5,822 nt of DNA. It comes from Oligoflexia bacterium. GTDB lineage: Bacteria; Bdellovibrionota; UBA1018. Shown here in pieces: positions 1-5,822 of the stretch (positions within the stretch are counted from its first letter, which is position 1; the number at the start of each line of letters is the position of its first letter). The notes below the pieces were generated by a model, which was given only the letters and a program-made list of their open reading frames with translations, made no database searches and had not been told where the DNA came from. The DNA is taken from NCBI GenBank assembly GCA_903928955.1, contig CAIYTD010000053.1, positions 1 through 5,822 of the forward strand, in the 5' to 3' direction. Position numbers and translations under genes: made by a program.

Positions 1-666
1 AATGACAACAAATTTTTCTAATACTTTAGATGAAAGTTTCTTCGATAGCGCGTGGTGGTCACTAGCATACACTTGAATCGGCCCTAATGAGGCGTCATAT
101 ACAGACGATACTCCCGCTGTAATCCCTAGTTGAAGATAAAGTGTTCTGATATTTTCACCTGTGTTAAAAAAAACTCGATTACTGTAAAGAGAGTTTTTAG
201 ACTGAGATGCTAAACGAAAAAAACCATATCTTTTATAGGCCCCACTCAGAGCGCTCAAGCAGGCTGAATAGTTTGAATAGAGTTCTAGATCGAAAATGAG
301 GTCAATCTTTCTCTCATACATTAAGCCAATGATCTGGTAAGTACTGATCAAAACCGTTATCAATGAGCTCTCATCAACATATAAAACATCATCTATGCAA
401 GAAAGTCTTTCAATGAGAGGTTTGTTTTTTTTTGCCGTTAATAGAGTAACCTTTGCCCCTGGAAACGTTTCCTTGAGTCCCTTGATGAGGGGCGTGGCCT
501 GAATGATACTTCCTAATCCATAGAACTTTATGATAACAATATTTTTAACTTTTGCTCTGAATCGCTTCTGTCCAAGAGGAGAGATTATTCGTACTATTAA
601 CGTAAGAATGAAAACTGCAGGAGGGCCTATCCATCTATCAAACTTTAACTTGGTGCTAAATTTCAT
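1..666 (-). CDS. Glycosyltransferase family 9 (heptosyltransferase-like), 3' end cut by window
   Basis: Translating the minus strand from the ATG at 666-664 gives 222 residues with no stop, open to the left edge. GT9 enzymes (the LPS heptosyltransferase family) transfer a sugar from a nucleotide-activated donor to a growing envelope glycan in the cytoplasm. Seen here: a basic/hydrophobic N-terminal segment (residues 10-29, beginning RWIGPP) that could lie against the membrane; then the first strand and loop of the GT-B fold, NIVIIKFYGLGSIIQATPLI (42-61), matching the family pattern of a hydrophobic strand, glycine loop and TPLI; then FPGAKVTLLT (68-77), IDDVLYVD (91-98) and DLIFDLE (122-128) followed by LSGAYKRYGFF (140-150). 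This is the N-terminal acceptor domain. The C-terminal nucleotide-sugar domain is outside the window; family members are usually about 330-380 residues. The gene is divergent from the oxidoreductase gene. The family call is strong; the sugar donor (heptose or other) is not determinable. Confidence 0.88.
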   Translation of the reverse strand, partial: MKFSTKLKFDRWIGPPAVFILTLIVRIISPLGQKRFRAKVKNIVIIKFYGLGSIIQATPLIKGLKETFPGAKVTLLTAKKNKPLIERLSCIDDVLYVDESSLITVLISTYQIIGLMYERKIDLIFDLELYSNYSACLSALSGAYKRYGFFRLASQSKNSLYSNRVFFNTGENIRTLYLQLGITAGVSSVYDASLGPIQVYASDHHALSKKLSSKVLEKFVVI

Positions 667-773
667 CCAAGATTTACTCCACGCCTACTGAATGCATATA
701 AAATTCATATTTCCAAATGCAGGTGGTTTAGAGATCCTTTACAGAGTCTATCATTTCGTGCAAGTGATACAAA
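667..773. promoter_or_regulatory. Divergent intergenic region with candidate promoters
   Basis: These 107 bases separate the divergent starts of the GT9 gene (minus) and the oxidoreductase gene (plus), so promoters for at least one direction are expected here. The part around 691-712 is AT-rich. On the plus strand TTTACT (673-678) and TATAAA (697-702) are spaced 18 bases apart and resemble a sigma-70 -35/-10 pair. A small inverted repeat, TGAAT (689-693) with ATTCA (703-707), brackets that -10-like box and could be an operator, though five-base arms with a nine-base gap arise easily by chance. No good minus-strand promoter was identified. The role as a regulatory region follows from gene orientation; the individual boxes are tentative. 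Confidence 0.35.
677..680 (-). promoter_or_regulatory. Likely ribosome binding site of the GT9 gene
   Basis: On the minus strand the sequence GGAG lies 10 bases before the ATG at 666-664. It is the only Shine-Dalgarno-like match close to this start and supports choosing it. The spacing is slightly long, so the support is moderate. Confidence 0.4.
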
Positions 774-2351
774 GTGACTCACGATATCGTAATTATAGGT
801 TCTGGGCCTAGTGGAATCGCAGCTGCTCAAGTTCTAGTAGAGAAGGGCAAACAAGTTCTTCTTTTAGATGCAGGGCTTCAATTAGAAGGGCATCTTCAAA
901 AAGTGATGGGACAGCAACCTCTGGAAAAGGAAGCTTTCTTGGCCTGGGTTTATCAGGAGAGAGCTAAAGTAAGGCGACACACACTAGGACTTCCGTTGAA
1001 GTTACCCTTTGGCTCGGCTTTTGTCTACGCATCTAAGCTTGAAATGGACTTTGATCTTCAATCACCCGTTTCTCTGGTTTGCTCTCTTGCAAAGGGAGGA
1101 CTGAGTAATGTCTGGGGAGCCAATATCTCTCTATTATCAGAAAAAGACTTAGAATGTTGGCCTATTTCATCTCACGAGTTGAAGCCCTATTATGAAAAAA
1201 TCCTAAAACTCATCGATTTTTCTGGCGCTGATGACGCGACTGACCAACTCTACAATTTCAAGCTGGTCTCAAATGAACAGTTACAATTAGGTCGCCAGGG
1301 GCAGTTTGTATATAATAAGATATTAAAAAATTCAGATGAATTAATTAAAAATCAGATATTCGGAGGCATGGCTAAGCTCGCTGTAGGAAGAAAATATTCC
1401 TGGAAAGGAATGGGTTGCAGCAACTGCGGTCAATGCATGCACGGTTGCGTTTATGACGCTATTTTTAGGGCAGATTTTGTTTTAAATGAACTTATTAGAA
1501 GGGAAAACTTCAAATATATTCCCTATGTCCTGTTTCAAGAGTTTAAAGAAAAAAAAACTGAAGTTCTGAGTTATGTAACAGACCTAAATTCTGGGGCAAC
1601 TAATAGGTATCAATCCAGAAAACTCATTATCGCAGCTGGAGTTTTACGATCCACCGCTTTAGTAGCGAAATCGCTTGGTCTGATGGATCATTTATTTGAG
1701 ATTAAGGACAGTCAAAAATATCTTTTCCCCTTTATCACTGAAGAGAGGATCTCAGGCTCCGCAAAGGATCGAGCCAATACTCTCGCTCAGCTCTATATTC
1801 AAGCTCCTCATCTATCCGAAACAGAAAATAATGTTCATTGTCAACTATACGGTTATAATGATCTTATTCTCGCTCCCATGCGGGGAGTTTTTGGGAATAG
1901 TGTCAAGTATTTAGAGAAGCTGGGGGGGTACTGTTTTGACAGACTTATGGTCGGTATGGCTTATCTTCATAGTAATGATTCCGGTTCTCTTTGGTTAAAA
2001 GTGTATTCAAAAAAAGGCCGATTAGGCAATATTTCAGGCGAGCTTTCAAGAAGCGGTGACCGAGTTTTTCAAGAATTTATAGGTATTTTAAGAAAAAATA
2101 GGCAACTCCTAGGAGGTGCACCTATGCGATCTATTTTTCATAGAAATCAGCCAGGAAGCAGTCAACACTTCGGAGGAAGCATACCGATGAGTAGCAAACC
2201 AAACCGCTATCAAACCGACATCGTGGGACGCCCATTTGGATGTTCGCATGTACACTTAGTGGATTCGACAATATTTCCCACTATTCCTGCGGTTCCTCTC
2301 ACTTTTTCAATGATGGCAAACTCTGCTCGAATCGCTGACAGTATCACTTAA
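774..2351 (+). CDS. FAD-dependent oxidoreductase, GMC-related, with four-cysteine cluster
   Basis: A complete 525-residue flavoprotein, predicted to oxidise an alcohol group, plausibly on a sugar or lipid-linked sugar given its neighbours. Residues 3-34 form the FAD-binding Rossmann unit: strand DIVIIG, loop GSGPSG (9-14), and LLDAG (30-34) ending the second strand. KGGLSNVWGA (107-116) matches the GMC flavin loop, LIIAAG (284-289) is the later FAD-fold strand, and the C-terminal GMC signature runs from QHFGGSIPM (464-472) through HLVDSTIFPTIP (494-505) to MMANSARIAD (513-522). His465 sits where the first GMC catalytic histidine is expected; the usual second His/Asn position (near 506-509, AVPL) has neither. 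Cys215, 218, 221 and 225 form a C-x2-C-x2-C-x3-C cluster. No signal peptide is present, so the protein is cytoplasmic or peripheral to the membrane. The GTG start at 774 is fixed by an in-frame TGA at 765-767 and by the FAD motif beginning at residue 3; there is no clear Shine-Dalgarno. The substrate is unknown. Confidence 0.88.
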   Translation: MTHDIVIIGSGPSGIAAAQVLVEKGKQVLLLDAGLQLEGHLQKVMGQQPLEKEAFLAWVYQERAKVRRHTLGLPLKLPFGSAFVYASKLEMDFDLQSPVSLVCSLAKGGLSNVWGANISLLSEKDLECWPISSHELKPYYEKILKLIDFSGADDATDQLYNFKLVSNEQLQLGRQGQFVYNKILKNSDELIKNQIFGGMAKLAVGRKYSWKGMGCSNCGQCMHGCVYDAIFRADFVLNELIRRENFKYIPYVLFQEFKEKKTEVLSYVTDLNSGATNRYQSRKLIIAAGVLRSTALVAKSLGLMDHLFEIKDSQKYLFPFITEERISGSAKDRANTLAQLYIQAPHLSETENNVHCQLYGYNDLILAPMRGVFGNSVKYLEKLGGYCFDRLMVGMAYLHSNDSGSLWLKVYSKKGRLGNISGELSRSGDRVFQEFIGILRKNRQLLGGAPMRSIFHRNQPGSSQHFGGSIPMSSKPNRYQTDIVGRPFGCSHVHLVDSTIFPTIPAVPLTFSMMANSARIADSIT

Positions 2352-2363
2352 AAACACTAAAAA

Positions 2364-4139
2364 ATGGAACCCATTAAACATATGAGTCTAGTGAGATTTT
2401 TTCAAGCCATCGGAATAAGTGTGATCCTCTTTATTTCACTTTATGCCCTTGATGGCGATCCAGCCCCCCTAAAGCTCAACGCAGATCTGGTTGATGAGGC
2501 AGTCTGGATCCATAATGCTCGTTCTAAGGTTTTATTCGGAAGTTACGTGACGTCCCCAGACTACATAAACTATGCTGGTCTGGGCGGCCCACTCTTTAAT
2601 TTCATTTTGTGCATATTCTTTCAGCTAGGGGGAGTTAGCTTGATTTCTGCTCGATTTTTAAGTGTTTTGTCATTTTGGAGTATTTTAGTATTTATTTATT
2701 TTATCTTTAGATGTGTGGGCTATTCTCGTTTTAAAAGTACTCTACCTTGTTTGATCCTCGGACTAAATCATCAAAGTTTGATTTTTGCCAGGTGGGCAAC
2801 TCCGATCTCTCTGCAAATGTTATGGTTGACTCTAGCTTTTTATCTTCCTCTCTTTGTTATTCGGGTTCATTCGAAATCACAGCGCAAACAGCTCCTATTT
2901 TTATCGGGGCTTGCTTTTTCAGCCGCTATTGCTTCAAAAGGTACGGGAATTAGTTTGATTCCAGCGTATCTCGCTAACGTGCTTTTCCTGTGGCTTATCG
3001 CAAGACGGTTCATATTTTTTGATTTAGTCCCTATATTCTTAGGTGCTTTTTCAGGCTTACTAGGACTAGTGGCTGTATTCTATATAAACGCTCCATTTTT
3101 GAAGCTTCTGAAAATATTCATTTTGAATTTTAATGCGGCTAATCAGGTAAAATCGATTATTTCATTACTTAAGACAATTGCTGCCAATCCGGGCATGGCT
3201 AATCCTATGACTGCTATTTTATGTGCTGGTGGACTAGCTACGCTCGCACTACGAGGAGCTCAGGCCTTAAACCTCAGGACAAAATACATTTTCTCTATTA
3301 ACTGGAAGCAAAAGGATCTTCTCGAATGGACTTCCTTCATTTGGCTCATTTCAGGTCATATTGGGCTACTAATTTTTAGGGAATTTACAATATATAGACG
3401 CTATATACAGTTTCTAATTCCGTTAACTATAATATTTTCTAGATTTCTATTTGGATTGAATGATAATCTGCTTTTTATTCAGAGCCAAAAAAGTAAGTTC
3501 TGGATTGGTATCGTTTTGGGAGCAGCTCTTTCCTTCTATTTCTATCAATCTGAAATTTATACAAATCGTGTCTGGCTTTCGCAAGCGGGCTTTCCTGAAC
3601 TGAGTTTTTTTCATAATAATTTATGGCCGAATTTACTTTTGATACTATTGATACCTCTGTTTCTATTTTTTATTCGCGGTAGGCGAATTCTTTCTATTCT
3701 CCTCGTTTCCTCTATTCTTTCAACTAACCTATATTTAAGCTATCACTGGCTTGAATCAATTACTTTTACATTAAGAGACGAGTCCCGACGTTTCGGAAAA
3801 ACTGCAGCTCTAGGGGATATTGCCACTGGATATTCTCCTTGGACGCTATGCACAGAGTCTCCTGTTTTACCTATCTATTACAATAAAGGTATTCGATACA
3901 AAATTGATGATCTTACTAACTTTCCAAAAAGTCTGCCTTCTAGAGAACAAAATCTATTTTTATTGAAACTAACAAGTAATATAGGAATTGACGAAGGAAT
4001 ATTTGATCCATTTCTTGTTCAGGAAGACTTTAAATTGGTGAGAGCTGAACCACTGGGTGTTTTCCGGCTGATGCCCTATTCAGGAACTTCAAGATACCGA
4101 ATGGTATATCAAATTACAAAGATTTCACCTGCTGGGTAG
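2364..4139 (+). CDS. Polytopic membrane protein, probable GT-C glycosyltransferase (PMT/ArnT-like)
   Basis: A 591-residue protein with roughly a dozen hydrophobic segments, including about 11-29, 74-90, 93-117, 145-166, 197-213, 215-240, 321-338, 345-365, 379-394, 419-437 and 441-459, then a soluble C-terminal part from about 461. Its plan resembles the GT-C superfamily (protein mannosyltransferase/ArnT type), which moves a sugar from a polyprenyl-phosphate carrier on the outer face of the inner membrane. Supporting points: after the first membrane helix there is an acidic pair, D44-E45 in DLVDEAVWIHNA, as in GT-C first loops; GPLFN (75-79) follows the loop; SKGTGISLIPAY (191-202) resembles the family segment with a conserved Lys; and RRYIQFLIPL (345-354) resembles the Arg-Tyr motif heading a late helix. 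The ATG at 2364 is 12 bases after the oxidoreductase stop, implying one transcript. No strong Shine-Dalgarno precedes it, and Met7 (2382) is an alternative start. It could also be a non-enzymatic membrane protein of this fold. Confidence 0.68.
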   Translation: MEPIKHMSLVRFFQAIGISVILFISLYALDGDPAPLKLNADLVDEAVWIHNARSKVLFGSYVTSPDYINYAGLGGPLFNFILCIFFQLGGVSLISARFLSVLSFWSILVFIYFIFRCVGYSRFKSTLPCLILGLNHQSLIFARWATPISLQMLWLTLAFYLPLFVIRVHSKSQRKQLLFLSGLAFSAAIASKGTGISLIPAYLANVLFLWLIARRFIFFDLVPIFLGAFSGLLGLVAVFYINAPFLKLLKIFILNFNAANQVKSIISLLKTIAANPGMANPMTAILCAGGLATLALRGAQALNLRTKYIFSINWKQKDLLEWTSFIWLISGHIGLLIFREFTIYRRYIQFLIPLTIIFSRFLFGLNDNLLFIQSQKSKFWIGIVLGAALSFYFYQSEIYTNRVWLSQAGFPELSFFHNNLWPNLLLILLIPLFLFFIRGRRILSILLVSSILSTNLYLSYHWLESITFTLRDESRRFGKTAALGDIATGYSPWTLCTESPVLPIYYNKGIRYKIDDLTNFPKSLPSREQNLFLLKLTSNIGIDEGIFDPFLVQEDFKLVRAEPLGVFRLMPYSGTSRYRMVYQITKISPAG

Positions 4140-4151
4140 ACCTTTTAGTGC

Positions 4152-5822
4152 CTATTGTCGCGTGTAGCAGCAAAAATTATCTTGAACGAAAGTCCTGGAG
4201 AAAAAACGATCCATTTCTATCTCACATTCAGTATACCCACCCGATATCTTTGAGCGATCAAGAATTTTTAGTATCTCAGTTTTTGTACCTCTAGAAGGAT
4301 AAAGAATATTCCAAAAAAGAACAGGGTTAAATTCTTTATTTCTTGCTAGAAGAGGGTAGGTGATGCCATCAATCAAGAAAATTTGAGGATTTTTTTGAAG
4401 CTTTAAACAATCGTAAGCAAGATGATAATGAATTCCTCTAAAGCTTTCATAGTTCCAATGCCTGAAGCTGGTATGCGTGTAAAGGAGACTAGGGAGGTTT
4501 CCTTTCCAGTCTCTCGTATAGCGGCTAGACGCAGCAGAAAAAATATTTGCACTCCAGAGACTGAAGATGCAGGCTCCTAAACTTAATGTGACTCGCAGCC
4601 ACCGATCTTGAAGATAAGCTAAAGAAAAGAGTATTAAAATAATAATACCAAGAGATACAGAAGGTGCTCTATACCATGTCAATCTTTTATCCAATAGAAT
4701 GTAGGTGGCTATGCTGAAAAAGAATAGAAGGCTCATGAGAGCTACTTTGTTTCTCTTTTTTAAAAATAGGAGTACAATACAACTAATTGAAAAAAATATT
4801 AGGAAATTAAATAATTGACATCCAATTTGAGTGAAATTGGGAGCATAAGCAAATTTATCAGGCACCCATTTCAGCGCATATTTGAATGGAAACATTGTTT
4901 GGTGCCAATATTGTCCAATGTTTTGAAAGACTTTTATTGTTTCGTTCCAATACAAATGTGGATTTGTTAAAAAAAGAGAAGGAGGAATGATGGCCTCCAG
5001 AGTGTATTCTTTTGTTGCAAGACTGAGAGGGCAATTGACATATTGTTGAGCCAGCAAGTATTCCTGCCAAGAGGTAAGTGAGAAGAAAGCGCCACCCAAA
5101 ATGTAATGGTAGTATTTTTTTCCTAAAGTGGAGTAGGTTGTCAAAATAGCAATGAGGGGTGCAAAAATAAATCCTCGATGCATGGCTGTCACAGTTAAGA
5201 AGCCCAAAATAATCGTAGCTCCTTTTAAAATCATGAATTTAATTCTCTGAAAATACGCTCTCGATTGGTGCACTTGGGTTGGGTTGCATTTAAGGGGTGA
5301 GAAGGGAGAAGTAATGATTGCCCAGTTCAAAAACCATGCGCTAAATAGAAACAGAAATAGATTTTCAGGGCGTGTGAGAGCTCCCGCGAGGGGCAAGACG
5401 CCACAAAATTCAAAGGAAAAAATAATAATGAGATTAGTTAGGGTTCTCTTTTTCTCCCACAATGTAACACCTAGCCCGAAAAACGCTAGGGTTAGGATCC
5501 AAAGAATCATTCCGATAACACGAGTTGTCCACAAGGGTATGAGGTAGCCGCCTAGAACTTGCGCAATCCAGATGCAAGGCCGGGTAAGTACGGGAGGTCT
5601 GTAGATCCAGCTAGGTCCACATTGCGGCATTAGGTTGTTTGAATAGCCGTTAACTGCGTAATGGTTAACGCTTATTTTATATAAAATTTCATCTATATAA
5701 AACGGGAATATTGTGATCACCGGTAAGTAAACTGCAAGACTAATTAAAACGCTTAATCCACCGATTATTTCTTGTGCTCTAAAGATATATTTTAATTTAT
5801 TCCTAAAAAAGGAAGCTAGCTG
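4152..5822 (-). CDS. Second GT-C-like membrane glycosyltransferase, 5' end cut by window
   Basis: The minus-strand frame is open from the right edge (5822) to the TAG at 4154-4152, giving 556 visible residues. A GTG at 5720-5718 could be taken as a start, but the 34 codons before it are open, hold no ATG, GTG or TTG, and encode most of a membrane helix (about residues 19-40) that the GTG would split. The true start is therefore beyond the window. Numbering from 5822: after this helix comes YIDEILYKI with acidic pair D44-E45, then IYRPPVLTRP (73-82), and LTRPEN (149-154), which resembles the loop Arg/Glu motif of GT-C proteins. Further hydrophobic segments lie near 83-98, 100-121, 129-148, 153-171, 197-214, 218-231, 237-252, 334-354, 359-377, 386-404 and 411-430, followed by a soluble C-terminal tail rich in aromatics and ending FCCYTRQ. 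By fold it probably transfers sugar from a polyprenyl-phosphate donor. It faces the plus-strand GT-C gene tail to tail. Donor and acceptor are unknown. Confidence 0.65.
   Translation of the reverse strand, partial: QLASFFRNKLKYIFRAQEIIGGLSVLISLAVYLPVITIFPFYIDEILYKISVNHYAVNGYSNNLMPQCGPSWIYRPPVLTRPCIWIAQVLGGYLIPLWTTRVIGMILWILTLAFFGLGVTLWEKKRTLTNLIIIFSFEFCGVLPLAGALTRPENLFLFLFSAWFLNWAIITSPFSPLKCNPTQVHQSRAYFQRIKFMILKGATIILGFLTVTAMHRGFIFAPLIAILTTYSTLGKKYYHYILGGAFFSLTSWQEYLLAQQYVNCPLSLATKEYTLEAIIPPSLFLTNPHLYWNETIKVFQNIGQYWHQTMFPFKYALKWVPDKFAYAPNFTQIGCQLFNFLIFFSISCIVLLFLKKRNKVALMSLLFFFSIATYILLDKRLTWYRAPSVSLGIIILILFSLAYLQDRWLRVTLSLGACIFSLWSANIFSAASSRYTRDWKGNLPSLLYTHTSFRHWNYESFRGIHYHLAYDCLKLQKNPQIFLIDGITYPLLARNKEFNPVLFWNILYPSRGTKTEILKILDRSKISGGYTECEIEMDRFFSRTFVQDNFCCYTRQ

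Noticed and set aside
1416..1448. Cysteine cluster as a separate ferredoxin domain or fused gene
   Set aside because: Only one four-Cys motif is present, embedded in a continuous GMC-type fold, with no second motif or domain-sized insertion.
1696..1914. Plus-strand 72-residue open frame
   Set aside because: It lies wholly inside the oxidoreductase gene in another frame, has no ribosome site and resembles no known family.
2747..2953. Plus-strand 68-residue open frame
   Set aside because: It is an out-of-frame shadow inside the first GT-C-like gene, where that gene's own frame encodes coherent membrane helices.
4129..4170. CTGCT/AGCAG inverted match across the convergent stops as a terminator
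   Set aside because: The arms are only five bases, the loop is over 30 bases, and neither side is followed by a T-run.
4858..5070. Minus-strand 70-residue open frame
   Set aside because: It overlaps the second GT-C-like gene on the same strand in another frame and shows no independent signals.
5284..5547. Plus-strand 87-residue basic open frame
   Set aside because: It is antisense to the second GT-C-like gene; its basic composition is what the complement of membrane-helix codons tends to give.

Overview
The window reads as part of a cell-envelope glycan locus from a moderately AT-rich Gram-negative bacterium. It holds four protein-coding genes and almost no intergenic DNA. The Gram-negative inference rests on a heptosyltransferase-like family 9 glycosyltransferase (GT9) and two polytopic membrane proteins that resemble lipid-linked-sugar (GT-C type) glycosyltransferases. 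I cannot name a genus or phylum from this sequence.

Layout: (1) Positions 1-666, minus strand, encode the N-terminal 222 residues of a GT9 enzyme; the gene runs off the left edge. (2) Positions 667-773 are a 107-base divergent intergenic region that must hold the start signals for both directions. (3) Positions 774-2351, plus strand, encode a complete FAD-dependent oxidoreductase related to the GMC (glucose-methanol-choline) family. It carries an unusual Cys-x2-Cys-x2-Cys-x3-Cys cluster and lacks a recognisable second catalytic His/Asn. (4) Positions 2364-4139, plus strand, encode a 591-residue multi-pass membrane protein with GT-C features, 12 bases after gene 3 and probably co-transcribed with it. 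(5) Positions 4152-5822, minus strand, encode a second, different GT-C-like membrane protein that converges on gene 4 with only 12 bases between the stop codons. Its reading frame stays open to the right edge with no start codon in the last 102 bases, so its true N-terminus lies outside the window.

Working model (inference): the GT9 enzyme builds a glycan on the cytoplasmic face, the GMC-like enzyme oxidises a sugar or lipid-linked intermediate, and the GT-C-like proteins transfer sugars from polyprenyl-phosphate carriers on the outer face of the inner membrane. No substrate can be assigned from sequence alone. I found no RNA gene, CRISPR array, insertion sequence or convincing terminator. 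The least ordinary element is the cysteine cluster in the oxidoreductase together with its altered active-site end.
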